DNA of 64,000 nt from Palleronia pelagia (GCF_900110115.1 NZ_FOCM01000009.1:5001-69000), one strand, 5' to 3'. Counted from the stretch's first letter, positions 26,801 through 36,919 are shown. Notes: generated by a model not told the origin, from the sequence alone. Numbers and translations are program-made.

Positions 26801-27285
26801 TCGAAGATCTCCTTCAGCCGGGATTCGTATCGGGACTTGATGTCGTCGCGCACGCCGTCGGGGTCGGGCGCGTCGAGCGCATGCACCAGAAGCGACCGGC
26901 CGTCCTCGGACAGGTCGACGCTGACCGTGCCGGGCGTCAGGGTGATCGTGCCGGCCAGCACCGTGATCGCCTCGGGCGATTTCAGCTCCAGCGGGATCGG
27001 CACCCAGGCGGGCCGGCGCGCGGCATTGGACTTGAACAGGATGATCGCCGCGACGACCACGTTCGCGACGATGATGTCGTAGATCACGATCACGATGTAG
27101 ACGAGCAGCTTGAACGGGTTCGAGATCTTCGGCCGGTCGGGCCAGAAGGCGGCGGTCACGAAGGGGATGATGATCCCGAGGATCGTGCCGAAGACCACGG
27201 TGCCCAGCGTGAAGGCCTGCGACAGCAGGCACCACACCAAGATCAGCGTCAGTGTCAGGAACGGGTGGGGGAACAGCCGTGTCAT
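26797..27285 (-). CDS. mrpE: Mrp antiporter subunit E
   Basis: 162 residues. Two N-terminal helices (ILVWCLLSQAF, VVFGTILGIIIPFV), then VYDI-type segment YDIIVANVVVAAIIL and a cytoplasmic domain (LTPGTVSVDLSEDGRSLLVHALD) characteristic of MnhE. The start at 27285 lies within 5 nt of the mrpD stop, so translation is coupled. Confidence 0.9.
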   Translation of the reverse strand: MTRLFPHPFLTLTLILVWCLLSQAFTLGTVVFGTILGIIIPFVTAAFWPDRPKISNPFKLLVYIVIVIYDIIVANVVVAAIILFKSNAARRPAWVPIPLELKSPEAITVLAGTITLTPGTVSVDLSEDGRSLLVHALDAPDPDGVRDDIKSRYESRLKEIFE

Positions 27286-27286
27286 C

Positions 27287-28963
27287 TCAGTGGCCCTCCG
27301 GATCCGACGTATCGTCCGCGCTGCCGCCATGGGCACCGTCATCACCCTTGCTTTCGCCGTCGCCGTAGCCCTCGTCCCCATGGCCATAGCCCGACAGGTC
27401 CTTGCCTTCGGTGGACATCACCGTGGTGATATAAGGCTCGGGCGCGAAAAGTTGCGCCGCGGTGGCGTCCAGTGTCCGCTTGACCGGCCCCGCCGCCACA
27501 GTCAGGGCCACCAGCCCCGCGATCAGCGCGCCGATGGCCACCATGGGCAGCGCGGCGGGCGACGGCTCGGGGTCGGGGGCGTTGTCCAGGTCGGCCTCGG
27601 CGTCGCGCTCGGTCCCGTCGGCGCGGGTCGCGGCGACCTGGTGGGCCTTCCAGAACACCTGGCTGCCCGCGCGGCCGAAGCCCACGATCGCCACCAGCGA
27701 TGTCGACAGCACCACCGCCCAGACCCAGACGGCCAGCGCGTTGTCCCGCGCCGCGTCCAGCACCAGCAGCTTGCCCACGAAGCCCGACAGCGGAGGCAGC
27801 CCGCACATGGCGATGGCCGCGGCGAAGAACAGGCCTGCGACCAGCGGCCCGCCCATGATCGGTGTGGCGTCCTGCAGGCGCGCGCCGATGCCGCCGCGCC
27901 GCTCGCGCACCGTGTCGACCAGCAGGAACAGCGCCGCGGTCGCCAGGGTCGAATGCAGGGCATAGTAGAGCGCCGCCGAAATGCCGGTCTCGGTGAAGAC
28001 CGACACCGCGATCAGCAGCATCCCCATGGAGCCGATGACCGAGAACGCCACCAGCCGGTCCAGCCGCCGCGCGCCCAGCACGCCCACCATGCCCACGGTC
28101 AGGGTCAGCAGAGCGGCGGGCAGAAGCCACGTGCCGAACAGGCCCTGCGTGATCTCGAGGTCGGGCGGGAAAACCAGCGTGTAGAAGCGGATGATCGAAT
28201 AGGCGCCAACCTTCGTCATGATGGCAAACAGTGCCGCCACCGGACCCGGCGCCTCGGAATAGCTGGCCGGCAGCCAGAAATGCAGCGGCAGCACCGCCGC
28301 CTTCACCGCGAAGACCAGGATCAGCAGAACCGATGCCACCCGGATCCCGGCCGTGGCGTCGGGGCCCATCATCGACACCCGTTCGGCCAGGTCGGCCATG
28401 TTCAGCGTGCCGGTCTCGGCGTAGAGCGTGCCCAGCGCGAACAGGAACAGGGTCGAGCCCAGCAGGTTGTAGAGAACGTACTGCACGCCCGCGCGCAACC
28501 GCTCGGCCCCGCCCGCGTGGATCATCAGGCCATAGCTGGCGATCAGCAGCACCTCGAAGAACACGAACAGGTTGAACGCGTCGCCGGTCAGGAAGGCGCC
28601 GTTGATGCCCATCAGCTGGAACTGGAACAGCGCGTGGAAGTGCCAACCGCGTTTGTCCCAGCCCGACCCGATGGCGTACAGCAGGACCGGCAGCGCCAGC
28701 AGCGATGTGAGCAGCAGCATCAGCGTCGATAGCCGGTCGGTCACCAGCACGATGCCGAAGGGTGCCGTCCAATTGCCCAAAGCGTAGACGTCGATGGTCC
28801 CGTCGCTCGCCCGCCAGAACAGCCCGGCGGCCACCAGGGTCAGCGCGACGGTTCCCGCGACCGAGAACGTCCGTGCCAAATTCATGTGGAATCGGGCGGA
28901 CAGCACGATGATCGCCGCCAGCATGGCGGGCAGCACGACGGGCAGGGTCATCCAGTGGCTCAT
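27287..28963 (-). CDS. mrpD: Mrp antiporter subunit D
   Basis: 558 residues, ~14 helices, proton-conducting antiporter family. FAVKAAVLPLHFWLPASYSEAPGPVAALFAIMTKVG (~225-260) carries the lysine and histidine of the proton path. A charged acidic C-terminal tail (~515-558, rich in D, G, E and H) goes beyond the usual end. It overlaps mrpC by 4 nt. Confidence 0.93.
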   Translation of the reverse strand: MSHWMTLPVVLPAMLAAIIVLSARFHMNLARTFSVAGTVALTLVAAGLFWRASDGTIDVYALGNWTAPFGIVLVTDRLSTLMLLLTSLLALPVLLYAIGSGWDKRGWHFHALFQFQLMGINGAFLTGDAFNLFVFFEVLLIASYGLMIHAGGAERLRAGVQYVLYNLLGSTLFLFALGTLYAETGTLNMADLAERVSMMGPDATAGIRVASVLLILVFAVKAAVLPLHFWLPASYSEAPGPVAALFAIMTKVGAYSIIRFYTLVFPPDLEITQGLFGTWLLPAALLTLTVGMVGVLGARRLDRLVAFSVIGSMGMLLIAVSVFTETGISAALYYALHSTLATAALFLLVDTVRERRGGIGARLQDATPIMGGPLVAGLFFAAAIAMCGLPPLSGFVGKLLVLDAARDNALAVWVWAVVLSTSLVAIVGFGRAGSQVFWKAHQVAATRADGTERDAEADLDNAPDPEPSPAALPMVAIGALIAGLVALTVAAGPVKRTLDATAAQLFAPEPYITTVMSTEGKDLSGYGHGDEGYGDGESKGDDGAHGGSADDTSDPEGH

Positions 28964-29340
28964 GCCGCGTCCTGTCCGCGCGGGGCCCGATCGGCGCTTT
29001 TGGTGCGCGGATCATGCTGCTCCACCGCCTCGACGAAATCGTCGTCACAGGCCAGCCACGATCCCAGAGCGATGATGACCACGACGGCCGTCATCCCGAA
29101 CGAGATCACGATTGCCGTCAGCACCAGCGCCTGCGGCAGCGGATCGGTGTAGTTCTCGACCCCGTCGCGCAGGATCGGCGGCATGTCCATGGCCAGCCGT
29201 CCGCTGGCGAACAGGAACACGTTCACCGCGTAGGTCAGAAGCGATACGCCGATGATCACAGGGAAGGTGCGCAGGCGCAGCACGAGGTAGATCCCCGCCG
29301 CGGTCATCACCCCCACGGCCGATGCGACCAGAAGCTCCAT
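28960..29340 (-). CDS. mrpC: Mrp antiporter subunit C
   Basis: 126 residues, three helices, NuoK-like MnhC family: GIYLVLRLRTFPVIIGVSLLTYAVNVFLF and PLPQALVLTAIVISFGMTAVVV. The start at 29340 lies 1 nt after the mrpAB stop. Confidence 0.92.
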   Translation of the reverse strand: MELLVASAVGVMTAAGIYLVLRLRTFPVIIGVSLLTYAVNVFLFASGRLAMDMPPILRDGVENYTDPLPQALVLTAIVISFGMTAVVVIIALGSWLACDDDFVEAVEQHDPRTKSADRAPRGQDAA

Positions 29341-29341
29341 G

Positions 29342-32212
29342 TCAGTGGCCCTTTCCGTCGGTCTTGTCGTCGTCGTCATCCCGCGACGGGTCAATGTCCA
29401 TGGCGTGCTCGGGCGCGTCCTCGCCCGACCGGCGTCCCAGCCGAGAGAAGCTTTCCAGCGACAGCATCACCGCGCCCACGACCGCCAGGAAGACGCCCAG
29501 GTCGAAGCCCATGGCGGTGGCCAGCTCGAACTCGTTCATCGGCGGGATGCGGAAGTAGCCGAAGGCCGAGGTCAGGAACGGCTGGCCGAAGAACCACGCC
29601 CCGATCCCGGTCAGCCCTGCGATCAGCACGCCCGCCCCGATGATCCCGTGATAGGGATATCGCTGTCGCTTGGCCGCCCAGGCAAAGCCCGACGCCATGT
29701 ATTGCATCACCACCGCGATCGCCACGACCAGGCCGGCGATGAAGCCGCCGCCCGGCTCGTTGTGGCCGCGCAGGAAGATGTAGAACCCGACCATCAGCGC
29801 GATGGGCAGCAGCACCCGGGTCAGCACGACCATCATCACCGGGTGGGCGTCGCCCGCGCGGCGTTCCTCGTAGCCGCGGTTCAGCAGCCGCGCGCGCACC
29901 GACGACGACAGCAGCGCCTCGGTCAGCGCGTAGATGACCAGCGCGGCGATCCCCAGAACGATGATCTCGCCGAAGGTGTCGAAGCCCCGGAAGTCGACGA
30001 GGATCACGTTCACCACGTTGTCGCCGCCGCCGCCCTTGTAGGAGTTGTCCAGGTGGTACTGCGAGATGCTTTCGGCCGCGAAATCGGTGCGCAGCATGGA
30101 ATAGATCAGCGCTGTCACGGCACCGCCGCCCGCCAGCGCGATCACCGCGTCGCGGGTCTTGCGCAGGCCGCTGGTCTCGCGCGGCGTGCGGTTGGGCAGG
30201 AAGTTCAGCGCCAGAAGCAGCAGGATGATCGTCACCACCTCGACGCTGATCTGCGTCAAAGCCAGGTCGGGCGCCGAGAAGAAGTTGAATCCCACCGACA
30301 CCATAAGCCCAACGATCCCCATCAGGATCAGCGCGGCCAGCCGGTTGCGGTGCACGATGACCAGCGTAATCGTCGCGGCCACCAGCATGCCCCACCCGGC
30401 AACCGCATTCGCGGTCATGTCCAGCGCGGCGCGGGTATACCCCGCGAAAGCGCCGGTCATCCAGGCGTGGGCGCCCAGGGCGATGATCGTGACGATCATG
30501 ATCGCGGCGTAGCGGGTGAAGCTGCCGTTGTGCAGCCCGTGGGTGATCCGCCCGGCCAGCGCCACGGCCGCGGCGATGACCGCGTCGAACATGGGCTTGG
30601 CCTCGGGGCGCGGGACGGCATTCCAGCCACGCGCCAGCGGGGAATAGAGCGCCAGCAGGATCAAGCCGCCGACCACCGCGATGATCGACATGTACAGCGC
30701 GGGGGTCAGGCCGTGCCAAAGCTTCAGGTGCGCGTCCGGCATCTCGACCGCGTCGCCGATGACGGCATAGGTCACCGTCTTGACGAAGGGCTCGGCCAGG
30801 AAGGGCAGAATGCCGATCAGCAGGACGGGCACGATCAGGATCGCAGGCGGCAGCCACATGCCGGTGGGCGGATCATGCGGCTTGGCCGGGTAATCGTCGC
30901 GCACCGGGCCCAGGAAGGTGTGCACGATGAACCGGAACGAGTACGCGGCCGAGAACAGCGCGCCCACCGTCGCGATCACCGGCACGGCGTAGTAGCTGCC
31001 GAAGAGCTTGGTATGCGCGGCCTCCTCCAGGAACATCTCCTTGGACAGGAAGCCGTTGAAGAACGGTATGCCGGCCATGGACAGCGCGGCCAGCGTGCCG
31101 ATGGCGAAGGTGATCGGCATGAGCTTGCGCAGCCCGCCCAGGCGCGGAATGTCGCGGGTATGCGCCTCGTGATCGACGATGCCCGCGGTCATGAAAAGTG
31201 CGGCCTTGAAGCTCGCGTGGTTGAGAATGTGGAACACCGCGGCCATGGCGGCATAGCCGGTGCCGGTGCCCAGCAGGAAGGTGATCAGGCCCAGCTGGCT
31301 GACGGTCGAGAAGGCCAGCAGCGCCTTCAGGTCGTCCTTGAACAGCGCGATGATCGCGGCCAGCGCCATGGTGATGATGCCCGCGCCCGAGACCAGCCAG
31401 AACCACGCGTCGGTGCCCGACAGGACCGGCCACATGCGCGCCAGGATGAACAGGCCCGCCTTCACCATGGTGGCCGAGTGCAGGTAGGCCGACACCGGCG
31501 TCGGCGCCGCCATGGCGTGGGGCAGCCAGAAATGGAACGGGAACTGCGCCGACTTGGTGAAGCAGCCCAGCAGGATCAGGATCAGCGCGGGCAGGTACAT
31601 CGGGTCGGCCTGGATCGCCTCGCGGTTCTCGAGGATCACGGTCAGGTCGTAGCTGCCCACGATGTTGCCCAGGATCAGCATGCCGCCGATCAGGGCGAGC
31701 CCGCCCATGCCGGTGACGGTCAGCGCCATGCGCGCGCCCTGGCGGCCCGCGGGCAGGTGCTTCCAGAAGCCGATCAGCAGAAAGGACGACAGCGACGTGA
31801 GCTCCCAGAAGATCAGGAGCATCAGGATGTTGTCGCACAGCACGATCCCCACCATCGCGCCCTGGAACAGCAGCAGGTAGGTGAAGAATTCGCCCATGTT
31901 GTCGTCGCGCGACAGGTACTTGCGGGCGTAGGCGATGATCAGCAGGCCGATCCCCAGGATCAGCCCCGCGAACATCAGGCCCAGGGGGTCGAGGAAGAAG
32001 TTGGCGTTCATCCCCAGCCCCGGCAGCCATTCGGCCTGCGCGGTGATCACTTCGCCCGACAGGACCGCCGGCGCGTGGACGGCGACGCCCACGGCGGTCA
32101 GAAGGGTCACCAGGAAGGTGGCCATGAAACACGCCTGTCGACCCGCTTGGATCATCAGGCCCGGCAGCAGCGCACCGAGGAACGGCAAGGCAACGATCAG
32201 AAACAAGGACAT
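29342..32212 (-). CDS. mrpA: Mrp antiporter subunits A and B, fused
   Basis: 956 residues from the ATG at 32212 (MSLFLIVALPFLG); the frame further upstream is unlike the family. Residues ~1-500 are the NuoL-like MrpA core (LLIFWELTSLSSFLLIGFW, FTKSAQFPFHFWLPHAMAAPTPVSAYLHSATMVKAG). Then comes the MrpA C-terminal/NuoJ-like part. The last ~140 residues (VLLPIALMVGFYIFLRGHNEPGGGFIAGLVVA...) are MrpB. The fusion is known from rhizobial PhaAB and explains why no separate mrpB exists. The complex exports Na+ or K+ in exchange for protons at alkaline pH or high salt. Confidence 0.93.
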   Translation of the reverse strand: MSLFLIVALPFLGALLPGLMIQAGRQACFMATFLVTLLTAVGVAVHAPAVLSGEVITAQAEWLPGLGMNANFFLDPLGLMFAGLILGIGLLIIAYARKYLSRDDNMGEFFTYLLLFQGAMVGIVLCDNILMLLIFWELTSLSSFLLIGFWKHLPAGRQGARMALTVTGMGGLALIGGMLILGNIVGSYDLTVILENREAIQADPMYLPALILILLGCFTKSAQFPFHFWLPHAMAAPTPVSAYLHSATMVKAGLFILARMWPVLSGTDAWFWLVSGAGIITMALAAIIALFKDDLKALLAFSTVSQLGLITFLLGTGTGYAAMAAVFHILNHASFKAALFMTAGIVDHEAHTRDIPRLGGLRKLMPITFAIGTLAALSMAGIPFFNGFLSKEMFLEEAAHTKLFGSYYAVPVIATVGALFSAAYSFRFIVHTFLGPVRDDYPAKPHDPPTGMWLPPAILIVPVLLIGILPFLAEPFVKTVTYAVIGDAVEMPDAHLKLWHGLTPALYMSIIAVVGGLILLALYSPLARGWNAVPRPEAKPMFDAVIAAAVALAGRITHGLHNGSFTRYAAIMIVTIIALGAHAWMTGAFAGYTRAALDMTANAVAGWGMLVAATITLVIVHRNRLAALILMGIVGLMVSVGFNFFSAPDLALTQISVEVVTIILLLLALNFLPNRTPRETSGLRKTRDAVIALAGGGAVTALIYSMLRTDFAAESISQYHLDNSYKGGGGDNVVNVILVDFRGFDTFGEIIVLGIAALVIYALTEALLSSSVRARLLNRGYEERRAGDAHPVMMVVLTRVLLPIALMVGFYIFLRGHNEPGGGFIAGLVVAIAVVMQYMASGFAWAAKRQRYPYHGIIGAGVLIAGLTGIGAWFFGQPFLTSAFGYFRIPPMNEFELATAMGFDLGVFLAVVGAVMLSLESFSRLGRRSGEDAPEHAMDIDPSRDDDDDKTDGKGH

Positions 32213-32330
32213 GGTGCAGTTATGGCACGCCCAGCCCGGGGGGCAATGCCAGCACGTCATTTGTTAACCGATTTCTGATCGTTTCACCCCGGTCTGCGGC
32301 CGCCTGACCGGGCCGGGCGGGCCGGGCACA

Positions 32331-32368
32331 GGGATTGCAACGCCAACTCCTCCCGACGTTGCAATCCC
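32331..32368. repeat. Perfect 12-bp inverted repeat upstream of mrpA
   Basis: GGGATTGCAACG (32331-32342) and CGTTGCAATCCC (32357-32368) are exact complements around a 14-nt spacer. The site is 119 bp before the mrpA start and ~110 bp past the frcR-type regulator gene, which runs in the same direction. No T run follows on the minus strand, so it is not a simple terminator. An operator or leader structure for the mrp operon is more likely. Confidence 0.6.
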
Positions 32369-32480
32369 AGGCCCCGGCGGATCGGCGCCCCGCGCATCGC
32401 GCGCGGCGGATCACACCGGAATCACGTTCGTGATCCCTTGCCCGCGCACATTAGCGAGGCGTTCACAAAGTGCAAATAAA

Positions 32481-33692
32481 TCAGGCAGTGGCGTATGGGA
32501 AAGCCGGTGAGAACGGGCTTTGCTGCAGGAAATGCTGGGCTTGCAGCGGTCCGAAGGCCGCCCCCTTGACCCGGGCATTGGGGCCCACCTTGCCCGCGTG
32601 GACCTTCGGCACGATCAGGCCGCGCGAATCGAGCTTCGCCAGCTCCGCCGCGACCCGGTCAACCAGCGCGGCGCGCACCGTGCGGGGGAACGCCCCGTCG
32701 ATCACCACGTGCGGAAAGTCGATGATCGCGCAGGCCGACAGGACGGCCGCCCCGATCTCGGCGCCCGCTCGGTCCACCCAGGCGTCGACCTCGGCGGCGT
32801 GCTCGCTCCAGTCATTCAGGTCGCGATAAAGCGCCCTGGGATCCGCGCCCTTGGCCGCGATCTCCTTCTCCAGAAGGAACAGCGATGCCGTGTGCAGCAG
32901 CTGGCGGCTCTCGCCGTCGGCCCCCATGCTGGGGATCGAGCCAAGCGCCCCCGCGTTGCCGAAGCTGCCCTCATAGACCGCGCGGTTCAGCACGATGCCG
33001 CCGCCGATGAACGTGCCCACGAAGAAATGCACGAAGTCCGACAGGTCGCGCCCCGCGCCGACAGCGTTCTCGGCGTGGCAGGCGGCGGTCGCATCGTTGA
33101 CGACGTGAACGGGCAGGTGGCTGAAGCGTTCGATCTCAGTCGCGAAGTCCAGGTCGATCCAGGCCTCGAACTCCTTGGCAGGGGCATCCAGCGATTCGCG
33201 CCATTCCCAGATCTGGAACGGGGTCGCCACGCCGATCCCGCCGATGCGGTCGATCTGGGCGGGCGCCATGTCTGCCGTCATCTGGGCGATGCAGTCCTTC
33301 AGGAAACCGAAGATCCGGTCGGGCAGGGGATAGGGATATTTCAGCCGCTCCTGCGCGCGGATGTTGCCCATCAGGTCGACCAGCGCCACCTCGGAACTGC
33401 GCCGCCCGATCTTGAGTCCGAAGGAATACGCGCCGTCGGGGTTCAGGGCGATGGGCACCGACGGCTTGCCCACGCGGCCGCGCATGGGTTCGCCCTTGCG
33501 CACCAGCCCTTCCTGTTCCAGCCCGCGCAGGATCACCGAGACCGTCTGGGCCGACAGATTCGCCTGGCGCGCCAGCTCGCTGCCGGGCCGCGGACCCAGC
33601 TTCTGGATCATGGTCAACAGCAGCCGTTCGTTGAAATCGCGCAGCCCGCTTTGATTGACGCCGGCGCCCACGTTCAACTTCATGTCCTTCAT
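32481..33692 (-). CDS. ROK-family regulator of the fructose transporter
   Basis: 403 residues. N-terminal winged helix ([28 protein letters not shown], ~35-65), then a ROK sugar-binding fold with [17 protein letters not shown] and [13 protein letters not shown]. The zinc-binding cysteine cluster of Mlc/NagC is replaced by [13 protein letters not shown], so it lacks that structural zinc. The start is placed at ATG 33692; a GTG at 33701 or an ATG at 33683 remain possible. It is divergent from frcBCA across 203 bp. In Sinorhizobium a ROK regulator (FrcR) accompanies frcBCAK, so fructose-responsive repression is the likely role. Confidence 0.85.
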   Translation of the reverse strand: MKDMKLNVGAGVNQSGLRDFNERLLLTMIQKLGPRPGSELARQANLSAQTVSVILRGLEQEGLVRKGEPMRGRVGKPSVPIALNPDGAYSFGLKIGRRSSEVALVDLMGNIRAQERLKYPYPLPDRIFGFLKDCIAQMTADMAPAQIDRIGGIGVATPFQIWEWRESLDAPAKEFEAWIDLDFATEIERFSHLPVHVVNDATAACHAENAVGAGRDLSDFVHFFVGTFIGGGIVLNRAVYEGSFGNAGALGSIPSMGADGESRQLLHTASLFLLEKEIAAKGADPRALYRDLNDWSEHAAEVDAWVDRAGAEIGAAVLSACAIIDFPHVVIDGAFPRTVRAALVDRVAAELAKLDSRGLIVPKVHAGKVGPNARVKGAAFGPLQAQHFLQQSPFSPAFPYATA

Positions 33693-33895
33693 CGTCCCCA
33701 CTTTCCCAGAAACTCAACCCTAAAGTGATTGCCCAAAAAACCGACACGCGCAACGGGAACGTCAGGTTAAGTGAATTATTCCGTTGGCGAGCGTCGCGAA
33801 TTCTGAAAGGTTTGAAAAATTGTGTAAACTTGGTACGGATTGAGCGTTGTTCAAGGTTCGTTACAGGCTTGCATAACACAACCGGGAGGAAAGAG
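33693..33895. promoter_or_regulatory. Divergent control region of the ROK regulator and frcBCA
   Basis: An AT-richer spacer. A tentative promoter for frcB is TTGAAA at 33812-33817 and TACGGAT at 33834-33840 with a 16-nt spacer. GGGAGGA at 33884-33890 is the frcB ribosome site. No strong palindrome stands out as the ROK operator. Confidence 0.35.
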
Positions 33896-34918
33896 ATGAA
33901 GAAGATACTTACCGCAACGGCTTTCATGACCGTGGCCGTGTCCGGCGCGGCACAGGCCGCCGAACATGGCGACGTCTCGGCGTGCCTGATCACCAAGACC
34001 GACACCAACCCGTTCTTCGTGAAGATGCGCGAAGGGGCACAGGCCAAGGCCGAGGAACTGGGCATCGAGCTCAAGACCTTCGCGGGCCGCATCGACGGCG
34101 ACACCGAAACCCAGATCGCCGCGATCGAGACCTGCATCGCCGACGGCGCCAGCGGGATCCTGATCACCGCGTCCGACACCGCGGCCATCGTGCCGTCGGT
34201 CGAGCAGGCCAAGGAGGCGGGCCTGCTGGTCATCGCGCTCGACACGCCGCTGAATCCCATCGACGCCGCCCACGCCACCTTTGCCACGGACAACTTCCTG
34301 GCCGGTGAACTGATCGGCCGCTGGGCCGCCGCGACCATGGGCGACGAGGCCGAGAACGCCAAGATCGCCATGCTGGACCTGGCCATCAGCCAGCCCACCG
34401 TGGGCGTCCTGCGCGACCAGGGCTTCCTGACGGGCTTCGGCATCGACATCGGCAACCCCGACGAATGGGGTGACGAGGACGATCCCCGCATCGTCGGCCA
34501 CGACGTGACCGCCGGCAACGAGGAAGGCGGCCGCACCGCGATGGAGAACCTGCTGGTGCAGGATCCCGACATCAACGTGGTCTACACCATCAACGAACCC
34601 GCCGCCGCCGGTGCCTATCAGGCGTTGCAGCAGATGGGCTCGACCGAAGGCGTCATCATCACCTCGGTCGATGGCGGCTGCCCGGGTGTGCAGAACGTGG
34701 CCGACGGCGTGATCGGCGCGACCTCGCAGCAGTACCCGCTACGCATGGCGTCGCTGGGGATCGAGGCCATTGCCCAGTACGCAAAGGACGGCACCGTCCC
34801 CGAGCCCACCGAAGGCAAGGACTTCTACGACACGGGCGTCGCCCTGGTCACCGACGCGCCGGTGGAAGGGGTCGATTCGATCTCGGTCGAGGAAGGGCTC
34901 GAGCTCTGCTGGGGCTGA
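33896..34918 (+). CDS. frcB: Fructose-binding periplasmic protein
   Basis: 340 residues. Signal peptide of ~22 residues ([22 protein letters not shown]). The mature protein agrees block for block with rhizobial FrcB as I know it: [77 protein letters not shown] and [26 protein letters not shown]. The start is fixed by GGGAGGA 5 nt upstream. It binds fructose, and possibly ribose or mannose, and delivers it to FrcCA. Confidence 0.92.
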   Translation: MKKILTATAFMTVAVSGAAQAAEHGDVSACLITKTDTNPFFVKMREGAQAKAEELGIELKTFAGRIDGDTETQIAAIETCIADGASGILITASDTAAIVPSVEQAKEAGLLVIALDTPLNPIDAAHATFATDNFLAGELIGRWAAATMGDEAENAKIAMLDLAISQPTVGVLRDQGFLTGFGIDIGNPDEWGDEDDPRIVGHDVTAGNEEGGRTAMENLLVQDPDINVVYTINEPAAAGAYQALQQMGSTEGVIITSVDGGCPGVQNVADGVIGATSQQYPLRMASLGIEAIAQYAKDGTVPEPTEGKDFYDTGVALVTDAPVEGVDSISVEEGLELCWG

Positions 34919-34942
34919 TGTGACACCTGGCTGAAACACATG

Positions 34943-34969
34943 ACGGGCGGCCCGGTCGGGGCCGCCCGT
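34943..34969 (+). promoter_or_regulatory. Intercistronic hairpin between frcB and frcC
   Basis: ACGGGCGGCC (34943-34952) and GGCCGCCCGT (34960-34969) pair perfectly over 10 bp around a 7-nt loop, with no T run. Such stems after a binding-protein gene usually protect the upstream message from 3' decay, so more binding protein than membrane components is made (inference). Confidence 0.6.
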
Positions 34970-34995
34970 ACCGGCATGCCATAGGGGGGAGAGCC

Positions 34996-36063
34996 ATGAG
35001 CGACGCCGACAACTACGAGGCAAGCACGCGGGGCGGCAAGTCAGACTCGCAGGCTGAATTCGAGTACGAGGAAAAGGGCCTGCTGGGCCGGATCCACAGT
35101 ATCCTTCACCATTCGCCTGCGCTGGTGCCGCTGATCGTGCTGGTTCTGGCGGTCATCGTCTTCGGGCTTCTCAACGCGAATTTCTGGCGGGTCTCGACCC
35201 TTTCGCTGATCTTCCAGCAGATCGGCATCGTCGGCATCCTGGGGATCGCGCAGTCGCTGGTGATCCTGACCGCCGGCATCGACCTGTCCGTGGGCGCCAT
35301 GGCGGTGCTCAGCTCGGTCATCATGGGCCAGTTCACCTTCCGCTACGGCATCCCGCCCTCGGCCGCGATCGTCATCGGCCTCGCTGCCGGGACGGCCATG
35401 GGCGCGCTGAACGGGGTGCTGGTGGCGAAACTCCGAATACCGCCCTTCATCACAACGCTGGGCACCTGGCAGATCTTCCTCGCCGCGAACTACATCTACT
35501 CGGCGAACGAGACGATCCGCAGCCAGGAGCTCGACGCCGAGGCGCCGGTGCTGAAATTCTGGGGCTCGACCTTCGAGGTCTTCGACGCCCGGGTGACCTA
35601 CGGGGTGGTTCTTCTGCTCGTGCTGGTGGCGATCATGGCCTACGTTCTGCGCCACACCGCCTGGGGCCGACACGTCTATGCCGTGGGCGACGACGAGGAG
35701 GCCGCGCAGCTGTCGGGCGTGAACCGCTCGCGCCAGCTGATCCAGGTCTACGCGCTGGCGGGGTTCTTCTGCGCCATCGCCGGCTGGGTCATGATCGGGC
35801 GTTTCGGGTCCGTCTCGCCCTCGGCCTCCACCGGGCAGCTCGGCAACATCCAGGCCATCACCGCCGTGGTGATCGGGGGCATCTCGCTCTTCGGCGGACG
35901 CGGCACCATCGTGGGCATGTTCCTCGGTGCGCTGATCGTCGGCGCGTTCGAGATGGGTCTGCGCCTGGCCGGGGCCGACGCGCAGTGGACCTACCTGCTG
36001 ATCGGCGTGCTCATCATCGCCGCCGTGGCCGTGGACCAATGGATCAGAAAGGCATCGGCATGA
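34996..36063 (+). CDS. frcC: Fructose ABC transporter permease
   Basis: 355 residues, with a ~35-residue polar N-terminal tail and about ten helices. RbsC-type signature ILTAGIDLSVGAMAVLSSVIMG (~90-111) and VVIGGISLFGGRGTIVGMFLGALIVG (~295-320). GGGGAGAG lies 5 nt before the ATG. Its stop overlaps frcA in ATGA. It forms the membrane channel for fructose. Confidence 0.92.
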   Translation: MSDADNYEASTRGGKSDSQAEFEYEEKGLLGRIHSILHHSPALVPLIVLVLAVIVFGLLNANFWRVSTLSLIFQQIGIVGILGIAQSLVILTAGIDLSVGAMAVLSSVIMGQFTFRYGIPPSAAIVIGLAAGTAMGALNGVLVAKLRIPPFITTLGTWQIFLAANYIYSANETIRSQELDAEAPVLKFWGSTFEVFDARVTYGVVLLLVLVAIMAYVLRHTAWGRHVYAVGDDEEAAQLSGVNRSRQLIQVYALAGFFCAIAGWVMIGRFGSVSPSASTGQLGNIQAITAVVIGGISLFGGRGTIVGMFLGALIVGAFEMGLRLAGADAQWTYLLIGVLIIAAVAVDQWIRKASA

Positions 36064-36845
36064 GCGATCAGGAACCCATCCTCAAGGCACGCAACCTGGT
36101 CAAGCGCTATGGCCGGGTCACCGCCATCGACCACGCGGATTTCGACCTCTACCCGGGCGAGATCCTCGCGGTCATCGGCGACAACGGCGCGGGCAAGTCC
36201 AGCCTCATCAAGGCCGTGTCGGGGGCCGTGGTCCCCGATTCGGGCGAAATCTGGCTCGAGGGGAAGAAGGTCACCTTCTACAACCCCATCGAGGCGCGCG
36301 AGGCGGGGATCGAGACGGTCTACCAGACCCTTGCCATGTCGCCCGCGCTGTCCATCGCCGACAACATGTTCATGGGCCGCGAGATCCGGCGCGAGGGTTT
36401 CCTCGGCAAGTATCTCCGGATGCTCGACAAGAAGAAGATGGAGGACTTCGCCCGGCAGAAGCTGAGCGACCTCGGCTTGATGACGATCCAGAACATCAAC
36501 CAGGCGGTCGAGACGCTCTCGGGCGGCCAGCGGCAGGGCGTCGCCGTGGCCCGCGCCGCGGCCTTCGGCTCCAAGGTCATCATCCTGGACGAGCCGACGG
36601 CCGCGCTGGGCGTGAAGGAAAGCCGCCGCGTGCTCGAGCTGATCATGGACGTGAAATCCCGCGGCATCCCGATCATCCTGATCAGCCACAACATGCCCCA
36701 CGTGTTCGAGGTCGCCGACCGCATCCACGTGCACCGGCTGGGCAAGCGGCTGACGGTCGTGGACCCCAGGAAGTGCACCATGTCCGACGCGGTGGCCTAC
36801 ATGACCGGCGCCAAGGAACCCGACCCGTCACAACAGGCCGCCTGA
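36060..36845 (+). CDS. frcA: Fructose ABC transporter ATPase
   Basis: 261 residues, a single ABC domain: Walker A GDNGAGKSS (~37-45), Q-loop YQTLAM, signature LSGGQRQGVAVARA, Walker B VIILDEPTAALG and H-loop ISHNM. Unlike RbsA/MglA it has only one nucleotide domain, as FrcA does, so it must work as a homodimer. No fructokinase gene (frcK) follows, unlike the Sinorhizobium operon. Confidence 0.93.
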   Translation: MSDQEPILKARNLVKRYGRVTAIDHADFDLYPGEILAVIGDNGAGKSSLIKAVSGAVVPDSGEIWLEGKKVTFYNPIEAREAGIETVYQTLAMSPALSIADNMFMGREIRREGFLGKYLRMLDKKKMEDFARQKLSDLGLMTIQNINQAVETLSGGQRQGVAVARAAAFGSKVIILDEPTAALGVKESRRVLELIMDVKSRGIPIILISHNMPHVFEVADRIHVHRLGKRLTVVDPRKCTMSDAVAYMTGAKEPDPSQQAA

Positions 36846-36919
36846 GCCGCGGTCCGGATTGAAACCTTCGCGCGGGCGGTCCTGCCTGGGGCGGCCCGCG
36901 CCGTATCGGGGCCCGCGCC

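Noticed and set aside
27110-28732. 540-codon ORF antisense to mrpD and mrpE
   Set aside because: Shadow of mrpD; it begins inside mrpE and shows no domain.
29339-32278. 979-codon ORF antisense to mrpAB
   Set aside because: Same strand-shadow effect; the composition (H, Q, R, D, G runs) is not that of a real protein, and the opposite frame has complete Mrp motifs.
36871-36903. GCGCGGGC/GCCCGCGC stem after frcA as terminator
   Set aside because: No T run and the region is uniformly GC-rich, so such stems are expected by chance.
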